The position numbers were made by a program, and so were the translations under genes. A DNA stretch of 64,000 nucleotides, taken from Paenibacillus silvestris (GTDB taxonomy: Bacteria; Bacillota; Bacilli; Paenibacillales; NBRC-103111). Position 1 is the stretch's first letter, and every line of letters starts with the position of its first letter. This document shows positions 41,266-49,244 of this stretch, one piece after another. Under the pieces are notes generated by a model, which ran no database searches, had not been told where the DNA came from, and saw nothing but the letters and a program-made list of their open reading frames with translations. The DNA lies in assembly GCF_009882985.1 (NCBI RefSeq), contig NZ_WTUZ01000037.1, positions 109,660 through 173,659 on the forward strand, given 5' to 3'.

Positions 41266-42519
41266 ATGGCTGCCATAACAACACCATCTTCCGAATCCAA
41301 AAGCTTGCAGGGTGCAGGAGATATTAAACCAACTGTTTACCGGATCCTATTTGCAATCGGCCTTGTACATTTGCTGAATGACTCTATCCAATCCGTCATT
41401 CCCGCCATCTTCCCAATTCTGAAAAGCGAAATGGGATTAAGCTATTCCCAAGTAGGTTGGGTACAGTTCGCCATCAATTTCACGGCTTCTATCATGCAGC
41501 CCGTAGTCGGTTTATATTCTGACCGCAAGCCTTCCCCCTACATGCTGCCGATTGGTATGGCGTCCACCCTTACGGGGATGCTGCTGCTAGCCTTCGCCCA
41601 CTCGTATTGGGTCGTGCTGCTGTCTGTATGCTTTGTGGGGCTAGGCTCCGCTGCTTTCCATCCAGAAGGTTCTCGGGTGTCGCATATGGCTGCAGGTGGA
41701 CGCAAGGGCTTGGCACAGTCCATCTTCCAAGTTGGCGGTAACTTCGGCCAATCGTTGGCTCCTGTCATGACCAAATGGATTTTCATACCGCTTGGACTCT
41801 TCGGTTCCATATGGTTCACAGGCGTTGCTGCGATTGCGATAGCTGTACAGATGTTCATTGCACGCTGGTACAAAGCTGAGCTGACTAACTTCCCAGTCAA
41901 GCCTAAGTCAACGGTGAAGCGAACGGTCAATCCCGTTCATCGCAAACGTGTCTTTTTCGCGATATACGTATTGATCTTCCTTGTTTTCGTTCGGTCATGG
42001 TACGGCGCTGCAATGAGCGGCTATTTCGCTTTCTTCCTGCAAGATAACTACGGCATGTCAATTAACCGAGCGCAGGACTTTATCTTCTTGTTCCTCGCGG
42101 CTGGCGCTGTGGGAACATTTTTTGGTGGTCCGATCGCAGACCGCTTCGGTAAGCGCAATGTCATCTTCTTCTCCATGCTGGGTTCAGCACCATTCGCTTT
42201 GCTGCTGCCGCATGTTGGTATTACTTGGTCTTATGTCTTGCTTGTCGTCATCGGTATTATTCTCTTGTCCAGCTTCTCCGTTACTGTGGTCTATGCCCAA
42301 ATGCTGTTCCCTGGCAAAGTAGGAACCGTATCCGGCCTTATTACTGGACTCGCCTTCGGACTTGGCGGTATCGGCAGCGTCGTTCTTGGTAATCTATGTG
42401 ACGCGATCGGCACGACGCGTGTGATGGAATTATGCGCATTCCTGCCGCTTCTCGGCATTCTGACGTTCCTTCTTCCTACTGACAGTAAGTTAAAAGAGTG
42501 GACAGCGGAACAGAATTAA
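41266..42519 (+). CDS. MFS exporter, Fsr (fosmidomycin-resistance)-like
   Basis: 417 residues with twelve predicted membrane segments. LVHLLNDSIQSVIPAIFPIL is the typical Fsr-type first helix, then GLYSDRKPSPYMLPIG and GLGSAAFHPEGSRVSHMAAG (a signature of this branch), and FGGPIADRFGKRNVI in the second half. It should be a proton-driven exporter; family members are annotated as fosmidomycin exporters, but the natural substrate is unknown. GAGAGGAG lies before the ATG, and a terminator follows at 42523. Confidence 0.85.
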   Translation: MAAITTPSSESKSLQGAGDIKPTVYRILFAIGLVHLLNDSIQSVIPAIFPILKSEMGLSYSQVGWVQFAINFTASIMQPVVGLYSDRKPSPYMLPIGMASTLTGMLLLAFAHSYWVVLLSVCFVGLGSAAFHPEGSRVSHMAAGGRKGLAQSIFQVGGNFGQSLAPVMTKWIFIPLGLFGSIWFTGVAAIAIAVQMFIARWYKAELTNFPVKPKSTVKRTVNPVHRKRVFFAIYVLIFLVFVRSWYGAAMSGYFAFFLQDNYGMSINRAQDFIFLFLAAGAVGTFFGGPIADRFGKRNVIFFSMLGSAPFALLLPHVGITWSYVLLVVIGIILLSSFSVTVVYAQMLFPGKVGTVSGLITGLAFGLGGIGSVVLGNLCDAIGTTRVMELCAFLPLLGILTFLLPTDSKLKEWTAEQN

Positions 42520-42522
42520 CAC

Positions 42523-42574
42523 AAAAAACCTTGCATAGCAGACTGGAAACAGCTGCTGGTGCAAGGTTTTTTTT
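42523..42574 (+). terminator. Terminator after psd-MFS
   Basis: AAAAAACCTTGCA (42523-42535) pairs with TGCAAGGTTTTTTTT at the right end, with an inner AGCAG/CTGCT hairpin. It begins four bases after the stop and is likely bidirectional. Confidence 0.88.
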
Positions 42575-42577
42575 GTG

Positions 42578-42595
42578 CTGACGCGCGCGCGTCAG
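42578..42595. other. 18-base perfect palindrome
   Basis: CTGACGCGCGCGCGTCAG follows the psd-MFS terminator directly. It could be a short hairpin or a DNA-binding site; nothing indicates which. Confidence 0.5.
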
Positions 42596-42609
42596 TATCG
42601 TCAAAGCAA

Positions 42610-42796
42610 GTAACGCCGATTTCTCCTGCTAATTTCCGTTATTGATCCAACTTTTCTCAATTAACTGGAGTTTCTACCGCTATTTTTCCCAAATTTAGCC
42701 TATCTTGTTCAAAATCAGCGTATTAACTGGAGTTTCTACCGCTATTTTGCTCCCTGCCGCAGAGCAGCGCAGATTAGCGGTAGATTTTCCATTTAA
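42610..42796. repeat. Intergenic repeat, family B, copy 2
   Basis: About 187 bases with the same ends as 27574-27762: GTAACGCCGATTTCTCCTGC on the left and GAGCAGCGCAGATTAGCGG on the right. The unit TTAACTGGAGTTTCTACCGC occurs twice inside (42661 and 42722), and an inverted unit (AGCGGTAGATTTTCCATTTA) ends it. No gene lies in 42520-42829 apart from this and the terminator. Confidence 0.75.
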
Positions 42797-42829
42797 GTAA
42801 CCAGATGAGGTGAGATTATTTTCACCCGT

Positions 42830-44269
42830 TTATTCGTGATGGGACTCTTGCGTCTCGCGTTGACGGCGGCGGCGAGCCACACCCGATTCATAAGCGGCTT
42901 CCATGACTGCTTCGCGTACCTTCTCAACAACCGCATGGTTGAATACGCTCGGAATGATGTAATACTCGCTCAGCTCATCTTCATTCACAACCGAAGCAAT
43001 CGCTTTGGCTGCTGCAAGCTTCATTTCTTGCGTGATTCGGGAAGCACGGCAATCCAGTACTCCGCGGAAAATGCCTGGGAAACAGAGCACATTATTGATT
43101 TGATTCGGATAGTCTGAACGACCTGTCGCCATAACGCGTACGTAAGGCTCCGCGTCTTCTGGCGTAATTTCCGGTGTCGGATTGGCCATCGCGAAGACAA
43201 TCGGGTCAGTCGCCATTTTCTTCACATCGTCTACTTTCAAAACACCTGGACCGGATAGCCCGATGAAAATATCAGCTTCAGCAATCACATCGGACAAAGT
43301 TCCTTTTAGTTCTAAAGGATTCGTGTTATTCGCATACCAATCCCACATGGAGTTTGTATAGCTTTCACCACGTACGATTGCCCCTTGACGGTCTACACCG
43401 ATGACGTTCGTGACGCCGGCAGCTAGCAGCATTTTTGTACAAGCAATTCCTGCTGCTCCGATGCCCGTAATTACAACCTTACACGACTCCAACTGTTTGC
43501 CCACCACCTTAACTGCGTTAAGCAAACCAGCAAGAATAACAACCGCTGTCCCGTGCTGATCGTCATGGAATACTGGAATATCCAATTCATTAATCAACCG
43601 TTCTTCAATCTCAAAACAACGCGGCGACGAAATATCCTCTAAATTAATACCGCCGAAAGCAGGTGCGATGGCTTTCACAGTACGAATAATTTCCTCTGTA
43701 TCTTGTGTGTCCAGGCAAATCGGGAAGGCATCAACGCCTGCCATTTGCTTGAACAGCATAGCTTTACCTTCCATAACCGGCATAGCTGCTTCTGGCCCGA
43801 TATTGCCGAGTCCAAGAACCGCTGTTCCGTCAGAAACGACAGCAACTGTATTCCGTTTGATCGTTAATGAGTGCGCTTTGGATGGATCTTCATGAATCGC
43901 CATACAAACACGAGCGACTCCCGGCGTATATACACGGGACAGATCGTCCCGATTTTTAATCGGAATCTTCGGAGTGACTTCAATTTTGCCGCCCAAATGC
44001 ATAAGGAACGTTTGGTCGGATACGTTAATTAACCGTACACCAGGAATACCTTTCAATACTTTAACAATCACTTCGGTATGATCTGGATCGCTAACTTGAA
44101 CAGTAATATCCCGTGTTGTTGTTGTTTTACTGGCTCGCGTCACGTCAACCGCGACGATATCGCCACCGGCATCGCCTATGGCTGTAGCAATTTTACCAAA
44201 CGTGACCTGTTCTTTATGTATTTCCAAACGCACAATCACGCTTGTGCCTCCACCATTTAATCCTGCCAT
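42830..44269 (-). CDS. NAD-dependent malic enzyme with N-terminal ACT domain
   Basis: 479 residues. Residues ~8-90 form an ACT domain (SVIVRLEIHKEQVTFGKIAT), probably for allosteric ligand binding. The malic enzyme core follows: SRVYTPGVARVCMAI, AVVSDGTAVLGLGNIGPEAA (Tyr and Lys region, VMEGKAMLFKQMAGV), INLEDISSPRCFEIE (metal-binding Glu-Asp), VFHDDQHGTAVV, and the NAD-binding VVITGIGAAGIACTKML. It decarboxylates malate to pyruvate in the cytoplasm. TAGGAG precedes ATG 44269. Monocistronic. Confidence 0.93.
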   Translation of the reverse strand: MAGLNGGGTSVIVRLEIHKEQVTFGKIATAIGDAGGDIVAVDVTRASKTTTTRDITVQVSDPDHTEVIVKVLKGIPGVRLINVSDQTFLMHLGGKIEVTPKIPIKNRDDLSRVYTPGVARVCMAIHEDPSKAHSLTIKRNTVAVVSDGTAVLGLGNIGPEAAMPVMEGKAMLFKQMAGVDAFPICLDTQDTEEIIRTVKAIAPAFGGINLEDISSPRCFEIEERLINELDIPVFHDDQHGTAVVILAGLLNAVKVVGKQLESCKVVITGIGAAGIACTKMLLAAGVTNVIGVDRQGAIVRGESYTNSMWDWYANNTNPLELKGTLSDVIAEADIFIGLSGPGVLKVDDVKKMATDPIVFAMANPTPEITPEDAEPYVRVMATGRSDYPNQINNVLCFPGIFRGVLDCRASRITQEMKLAAAKAIASVVNEDELSEYYIIPSVFNHAVVEKVREAVMEAAYESGVARRRRQRETQESHHE

Positions 44270-44346
44270 TTAGGGATCACTCCTACAATAAAATGATTAA
44301 TTGACCACATGTTAGATCATAGCATACTCTGTCAATCCTGCCAAAA

Positions 44347-46017
44347 TCATATTGTTGATTTTATGACATTTTCTGAGATTTGTCGCAGGGCAGCGACGCC
44401 TTGGCGTATTTCCTGCTCGCTGAGATGTGCAAAACCGAAGCATGCCCCGGCCCTCCCCGCGGGGATGCCGTAGGAACTGGCGTCGCTCCACGTGACGCCA
44501 GCTTTACGGCACTCGGCTGCATAAGCGGCATAGGTGCGGGGGTCCCCCCGCCACCAGCCGAAGAGATGCAGCCCCGCGTCACTCTCCACCCACTCGAAGA
44601 GGGTGGAGAGCTGCTCCTGCAGCAGCGCTTGCAGGAGCAAGAACTTACTCGCGTACACCCGCCGCATGCGGCGCAGGTGTCGCTCGTAGCCGCCGCTCGC
44701 CATGAAAGCAGCGAGCGAGCGCTGTTCGAGCAGCCCCGAAGGGTGCGGCTCGTATAGCCGCTTCGCGGCTACAAAAGCGTCGTGCAGCGCCTCAGGCAGC
44801 ACGACATATCCGATGCGCAGGTCCTGCAGCATCGTTTTGGAAAAGGTGCCGATGTAGACCACTCGGCCCTCTTGGTCTAGCACCTTGAGCGGCTCAATGG
44901 GCCGCCCGCGGTGCCTGAACTCGCTGTCATAATCGTCTTCGACGATGACAGCGCCCTGCTCTGCCGCCCAGCGCAGCAATTGCTGGCGGCGCTCTAGACC
45001 CAGCACCGCCCCCGTAGGGAATTGGCGGCTGGGTGTCACGAACAGCAGCCGTGCGTTCCACGGCTGCGGGGCAAGCCCTTGCCCATCCACCTCTGCGTGG
45101 ATGGGCACACCGCCAGCCGCCAGCACAGCGCGGCTGGCGCCTTGGTAGCCCGGGCGCTCCAGGATGACGGGATCGCCTTCGTTCACAAGCATTTGGGTCA
45201 GCAGCGCGATCGCTTGCATCGACCCGTTAACGATCACGATGCGCTCTGGTGGCGCCTCGATGCCGCGTATTCGCCTTAGGTGCTGTGCGATCGCTTCGCG
45301 AAGCGCATAATGCCCCTCGGCGACGTGAGCTTCTGCCTGCGGCGACTCTGTCATGCGCCGCACCTGCTCGTACATTCCGCGGTTCCATAGCTCCCGCGGG
45401 AATTCATCCAATTGCGGCCGACCCATCACGAACGCAATCTTTCTCCCTTGCTCTTGCTCTTGCTCTTGCTCTTCCTCTTGCTCTTGCTCTTGCTCTTTCC
45501 CACGTTCTTGCTCTTCCTCTTGCTCTTGCTCTTGTCCTAGCTCTTCCTCTCGCCCTAGCCCTTGCCTTAGCTTTTCCTCCCGCTCTTGCTCTTTCCCACG
45601 CTCTCGCTCTTCCTCTTGTCCTGGCCCCCATTCCTGTCCTTGCCCTTGCCCTTGCCCCTGCCCTCGCCCCAACCCCCGTCCATCCCGATCCGCCTCACAA
45701 ACCCGCGTCCCCCAGTCCGAAAGCCGGATAGCCTTCCCCTCAAACGGTACCCGCTTCTCCTGCACACCGTTATAAACAACATAAGTCCCTCTACCGACAT
45801 CAGCTTGCAAATAACCTTCAGCAATCAGCATATCGTACACCTGATTAACAGTCCCCCGCGATAGCCCGTACAAAGCAGCCAATTCACGACTGGAAGGCAG
45901 CTTCGTATCCCGCACCAGCTTATTTGCGAGTATGTTGTCATGCAGGGCATGATACAAAGCCGCATATTTACTCGTATATCTCGCTTGATAGGTAGGGTAC
46001 GGTATATGAAAATCCAT
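44347..46017 (-). CDS. MocR-type GntR/aminotransferase regulator with a Glu/Gln-rich linker
   Basis: 556 residues. Residues 1-~85 are a GntR winged helix (LPSSRELAALYGLSRGTVNQ). Residues ~195-556 are a class I aminotransferase domain with VTPSRQFPTGAVL, VEDDYDSEF and the PLP lysine in YIGTFSKTMLQDLRIGYV. The linker, residues 114-191, is low-complexity: Gly-Gln/Gly-Arg repeats, then long Glu-Gln runs. MocR linkers vary, but this composition is unusual. The family senses PLP or amino acids and controls a divergent gene, here the GNAT at 46152. AAAGGAGGAG precedes the ATG. GC content is higher than in the neighbours. Confidence 0.88.
   Translation of the reverse strand: MDFHIPYPTYQARYTSKYAALYHALHDNILANKLVRDTKLPSSRELAALYGLSRGTVNQVYDMLIAEGYLQADVGRGTYVVYNGVQEKRVPFEGKAIRLSDWGTRVCEADRDGRGLGRGQGQGQGQGQEWGPGQEEERERGKEQEREEKLRQGLGREEELGQEQEQEEEQERGKEQEQEQEEEQEQEQEQGRKIAFVMGRPQLDEFPRELWNRGMYEQVRRMTESPQAEAHVAEGHYALREAIAQHLRRIRGIEAPPERIVIVNGSMQAIALLTQMLVNEGDPVILERPGYQGASRAVLAAGGVPIHAEVDGQGLAPQPWNARLLFVTPSRQFPTGAVLGLERRQQLLRWAAEQGAVIVEDDYDSEFRHRGRPIEPLKVLDQEGRVVYIGTFSKTMLQDLRIGYVVLPEALHDAFVAAKRLYEPHPSGLLEQRSLAAFMASGGYERHLRRMRRVYASKFLLLQALLQEQLSTLFEWVESDAGLHLFGWWRGDPRTYAAYAAECRKAGVTWSDASSYGIPAGRAGACFGFAHLSEQEIRQGVAALRQISENVIKSTI
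45445..45678 (-). repeat. Hexanucleotide tract coding the Glu/Gln linker
   Basis: A run of degenerate six-base units on the plus strand (CTCTTG, CTCTTC, CCTTGC) codes Gln-Glu and Gly-Gln dipeptides on the minus strand. Six-base steps keep frame, so slippage would lengthen or shorten the linker without breaking the gene. Confidence 0.75.
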
Positions 46018-46041
46018 ACGTGCTCCTCCTTTGTTACGTCT

Positions 46042-46075
46042 ACAATTGGTCTACATAAATTCAACCAAATTGGCT
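46042..46075. promoter_or_regulatory. Candidate MocR operator (direct repeat)
   Basis: Between the divergent MocR and GNAT genes, AATTGG occurs at 46044-46049 and 46068-46073, 24 bases apart. MocR regulators such as GabR and PdxR bind direct repeats in such divergent regions. Inferred from position and spacing only. Confidence 0.35.
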
Positions 46076-46151
46076 CTTTTTATTACACCATTTTACCATT
46101 ATGCTTATTAAAATCTCATAAATCTGACTTTTTGACAAGGAGAATACGCCG

Positions 46152-46742
46152 ATGAATTTCCAACCTATCAAGCTAGAAGGTACCCAAGTTATTCTACTGC
46201 CCATGCAGGAATCCCACATTAACGCTCTAGTGGAGGCTGCCTCAGATCCTGCCATCTTTGCCTACATGACCCCGCTGCTTCAACCTTCAGCCGTTGAACA
46301 ATTTGTCCGCCAAGCCTTAGATGAGCAAAAAGCTGGCCTAGGCATCCCTTACAGCGTATATGATAAACAGTCCGATAGCTTCGTCGGCAGCACGCGCCTT
46401 TTCGACTACTCGGCCGCAAATCGTCACGTTGAGATCGGTCATACGTGGTATAATCCACGTGTTTGGCGGACCAGAATTAATACAGAGTGTAAGTATTTGT
46501 TGCTGCGACACTGTTTCGAAACCTTGGACCTCCTGCGCGTGCAGCTTAAAACAGACCTAAGAAACGAGCGCTCCCAAGCAGCAATTACACGTATAGGCGC
46601 CCAAAAAGAAGGCACACTTCGCCAACATCGCGTGCTTCATGACGGTTATGTGAGGGACACCGTGATGTTCAGCATTATTGCCAGCGAATGGACGGATGTG
46701 AAGCTGCGCCTAGAAGGATTTTTAAATCAAGTAAAGGTTTAG
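46152..46742 (+). CDS. GNAT-family N-acetyltransferase, RimJ/RimL-like
   Basis: 196 residues. EGTQVILLPMQESHINALVE opens the fold, then FVGSTRLFDYSAANRHVEIG and HTWYNPRVWRTRINTECKYL (motif A region), and ALKTDLRNERSQAAITRIGA with the conserved Asn and Arg, ending with GTLRQHRVLHDGYVRDT. It transfers acetyl from acetyl-CoA to an amine, with substrate unknown. CAAGGAG precedes the ATG. It is divergent from the MocR regulator and may be its target. Confidence 0.85.
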   Translation: MNFQPIKLEGTQVILLPMQESHINALVEAASDPAIFAYMTPLLQPSAVEQFVRQALDEQKAGLGIPYSVYDKQSDSFVGSTRLFDYSAANRHVEIGHTWYNPRVWRTRINTECKYLLLRHCFETLDLLRVQLKTDLRNERSQAAITRIGAQKEGTLRQHRVLHDGYVRDTVMFSIIASEWTDVKLRLEGFLNQVKV

Positions 46743-46782
46743 ATCCGATTATAATTCTATCCAAAAAAATTTGTTTCTCGCA

Positions 46783-46811
46783 GTGACGTACCGGGGTGAA
46801 AGTGGTATAAT
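46783..46811 (+). promoter_or_regulatory. Sigma-A-type promoter of the aminotransferase gene
   Basis: GTGACG at 46783-46788 and a perfect TATAAT at 46806-46811 with a 17-base spacer, 40 bases before the ATG at 46851. Confidence 0.7.
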
Positions 46812-46850
46812 AACTGCAAAAAATGAATAGCACATTGGAAGGAATGACCC

Positions 46851-48167
46851 ATGCTTATGAATCCTCTGGCACGACAGTTAAACGAGACCCTGGAACGTGA
46901 AAATTCTCACGTATTTGACATGCTTTCTGCATTAGGTAAATCGATTTACTTCCCGAAAGAAGGCATTCTTAGCCAATCTGCTGAAGCCAAGGCCAAAGCC
47001 AAAAAGTTCAATGCTACGATTGGTATTGCGATCGAAAACGGTCAGCCGATGCATTTAAAGGTCATTCAAGATACTCTCTCCACGTACGCACCTAAAGATA
47101 TATATGAATATGCGCCGCCAGCTGGTAAGCCTGAGCTCCGCAGCGCATGGCGCAAAAAGATGCTCGAAGAAAACCCTGAGATCGGCAACAAACTGATTGG
47201 CAACCCGATCGTAACGAATGCATTGACGCACGGTTTGAGTATCGCAGCTGATCTTTTCGCTGATGCAGGCGACTCTGTTATTATTCCGGACAAAAACTGG
47301 GAGAATTACGAGCTCACTTTTGAAATCCGCCGTGGTGCAAAAATTGTGAACTTCCCGCTCTACAATGAGGAACAGAAGTTTAATGCTGCTGGCCTCCGTG
47401 AAGCGCTGCTTGCTCAACAATCCAAAGGTAAAGCCATCGTTGTCTTGAACTTCCCGAACAACCCAACAGGCTACACGCCTGGGGCTGAAGAAGGCAATGA
47501 GATTGCTGCCGCGATTAAAGATGCAGCTGAAGCTGGAATCAATGTCGTTGTGCTAACTGACGATGCTTACTTCGGACTTTTCTTTGAAGGTTCTCTTCAT
47601 GAGTCCTTGTTCGGTAAATTAGCGGACATTCACCCACGTGTGCTGGCGATCAAAATTGACGGTGCTACCAAAGAAGAATACGTCTGGGGCTTCCGCGTTG
47701 GTTTTGTCACTTATGCGGGCCAAAGCGAAGCGATGCTTAGCGCACTAGAACAGAAAACAATGGGTATCATCCGTGCGACGATCTCCAGCGGGCCTCACCC
47801 ATCCCAAACTTTCGTGCTTCATGCGCTTAACTCCCCAGAGTTCAATCAGCAGAAGCAAGAGAAATATGAGATTATGAAAGGCCGTGCGAACCGTACGAAG
47901 TCCCTTCTGGACTCCGGCAAGTTCGATGATGCATGGGGCTACTACCCGTTCAACTCCGGTTACTTCATGTGCCTGAAGCTCAAAACGGTTGATGCCGAGA
48001 CGCTGCGTCTGCACTTGCTGGATCAGCATGGTGTGGGTACCATCGCTCTTGGGGCAGCTGATCTTCGCGTCGCTTTCTCCTGTATTGAAGAAGGCAACCT
48101 GGAAGAGCTGTTCAACCTCATTTATCAAAGCGTAAAAGAAATCGAAACCGTCTCCGCTAGCAAATAG
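46851..48167 (+). CDS. Class I/II PLP-dependent aminotransferase
   Basis: 438 residues, fold type I. AIENGQPMHLKVIQ and YAPPAGKPELRSAW lie in the N-terminal part, GDSVIIPDKNWENYEL near the substrate pocket, and VVLNFPNNPTGYTPG is the conserved N-P-T-G. LTDDAYFGLFFEGSLH carries the Asp and Tyr of the cofactor site, and the PLP lysine is in IDGATKEEYVWGFRVGFV. It resembles a group of Bacillales aminotransferases of unclear substrate. GGAAGGA precedes the ATG, a TATAAT promoter lies upstream, and a terminator follows at 48179. Confidence 0.85.
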   Translation: MLMNPLARQLNETLERENSHVFDMLSALGKSIYFPKEGILSQSAEAKAKAKKFNATIGIAIENGQPMHLKVIQDTLSTYAPKDIYEYAPPAGKPELRSAWRKKMLEENPEIGNKLIGNPIVTNALTHGLSIAADLFADAGDSVIIPDKNWENYELTFEIRRGAKIVNFPLYNEEQKFNAAGLREALLAQQSKGKAIVVLNFPNNPTGYTPGAEEGNEIAAAIKDAAEAGINVVVLTDDAYFGLFFEGSLHESLFGKLADIHPRVLAIKIDGATKEEYVWGFRVGFVTYAGQSEAMLSALEQKTMGIIRATISSGPHPSQTFVLHALNSPEFNQQKQEKYEIMKGRANRTKSLLDSGKFDDAWGYYPFNSGYFMCLKLKTVDAETLRLHLLDQHGVGTIALGAADLRVAFSCIEEGNLEELFNLIYQSVKEIETVSASK

Positions 48168-48178
48168 CTGAAACGAAC

Positions 48179-48228
48179 AAAGGGGCTGTCTTATAGGGTC
48201 TAAACCGACCTATGAACAGCCTCTTTAT
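48179..48228 (+). terminator. Terminator of the aminotransferase gene
   Basis: AAAGGGGCTGTC pairs with the arm GAACAGCCTCTTT, with an inner ATAGGGTC/GACCTAT stem. It begins 12 bases after the stop. Confidence 0.85.
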
Positions 48229-48257
48229 TATCCGATTATGCAAAGTTTTCCTCACAA

Positions 48258-48331
48258 GCGAACTACGGTCCGCTATTTCCCGCGAAAACAGCCTTAGAAC
48301 CAATTAATGGGAACTACCGACCATCCCCTAT
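48258..48331. repeat. Intergenic repeat, family A (one clear, one degenerate unit)
   Basis: GCGAACTACGGTCCGCTATT at 48258 is a clear family A unit. GGGAACTACCGACCATCCCC at 48309 is a degraded one in the same direction. Confidence 0.6.
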
Positions 48332-48360
48332 TCAGCATGAACTTGCCAGCCAATTCCAAA

Positions 48361-48563
48361 GGACACCACTGACGTTAAGATCGTGAAAATCGACCCGTTT
48401 CATTTCTAACGGACACGGGTAACCTTATTTGCCGATTTCGAGGCGAAATCAAGGCCGAAACAAACAAATAGCTGCGCTGGTGTCCGTTAGATTTTCAAAT
48501 CGCCTATAATTCGCCGAATAAGAGCGGCTGTGTCCGTTAGAAAGTCGAAGGAGGCGTTGGCAC
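48361..48563. repeat. Intergenic repeat cluster, family C
   Basis: Four units built on TGTCCGTTAGA: a degraded one at 48371, an inverted one at 48398-48419 (CATTTCTAACGGACACGGG), and direct ones at 48480-48502 and 48529-48548. A GATTTCGAGGCGAAATC hairpin lies at 48434. No gene was found in 48168-48729 besides these repeats and the terminator; 48564-48729 shows nothing clear. Confidence 0.65.
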
Positions 48564-48729
48564 ACCTTGCCAACCGTTCAGTCCTGCTTCAGAATACGGC
48601 TGATTCCGTAAAATCAGGATTGATCAGCCAAAAAATGGTCAGATTTCTAATGATCAGTCTCTGTTAGTCAGGCCGCTGAGGTTTCACTGTCTGATGGTCA
48701 TATGATTATAGTGCTGGTCTGCTTACGTA

Positions 48730-49212
48730 TCAACCAACCTGCCGAACCAGCTCACCATACTGTTCGTACCATTTCTTCCACTCATCCATCGGAAAATCTA
48801 TCGCTTGCCCATCCAGCAGTGCAGCCATCATTTCCAGACACACATGCCAGCCAGCTAAGTCCTTGGGCGTATGGTCCGTCATCGTGCCAATGAACTCTTT
48901 TAGAACTAATAGGGTTCCCTCTGACCTAGCCGAAACTTCAAAACGGACACGATCTTTCCCCCATATAAATTCCAGCACAGAAAGCGGCTCGTAATCGGTA
49001 ATCTCCATATCTATCCGTGTACCCGAGCCATCCTTCATATCGAACTTCATGTGGCCGCCCTTGCGCAGATCCTCGGCTTGAAGATTGGTCATCCATTTCT
49101 CTAGGCGATCATTTTCGGTAAGTGCTGCCCAAATCTCGCTGACGGTATGCTCAAGCGATCGATTATACTGAACGATATATCCGTTCTCATTTTTGTGAAT
49201 CGAAGCAATCAT
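48730..49212 (-). CDS. SRPBCC/AHSA1-family protein
   Basis: 160 residues with the START-like SRPBCC fold: YNRSLEHTVSEIWAALTEND and LEKWMTNLQAEDLRKGGHMK, then ITDYEPLSVLEFIWGKDRVR, LVLKEFIGTMTDHTPKDLAG and WHVCLEMMAALLDGQ. Members bind hydrophobic ligands or act as activators of ATPases; the partner is unknown. ATG 49212 has AAGGAGG eight bases upstream; the ATG at 49218 is too close to that site. It lies 33 bases downstream of the YtoI-like gene only on the map: both read leftwards, and YtoI's stop is at 49245. Confidence 0.85.
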   Translation of the reverse strand: MIASIHKNENGYIVQYNRSLEHTVSEIWAALTENDRLEKWMTNLQAEDLRKGGHMKFDMKDGSGTRIDMEITDYEPLSVLEFIWGKDRVRFEVSARSEGTLLVLKEFIGTMTDHTPKDLAGWHVCLEMMAALLDGQAIDFPMDEWKKWYEQYGELVRQVG

Positions 49213-49244
49213 GTGCATGTCCTCCTTAGATTAGAGTTGCAATG

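Noticed and set aside
45249..45775. Long plus-strand open frames opposite the MocR gene
   Set aside because: They result from the high GC content and hexamer tract of the true minus-strand gene.
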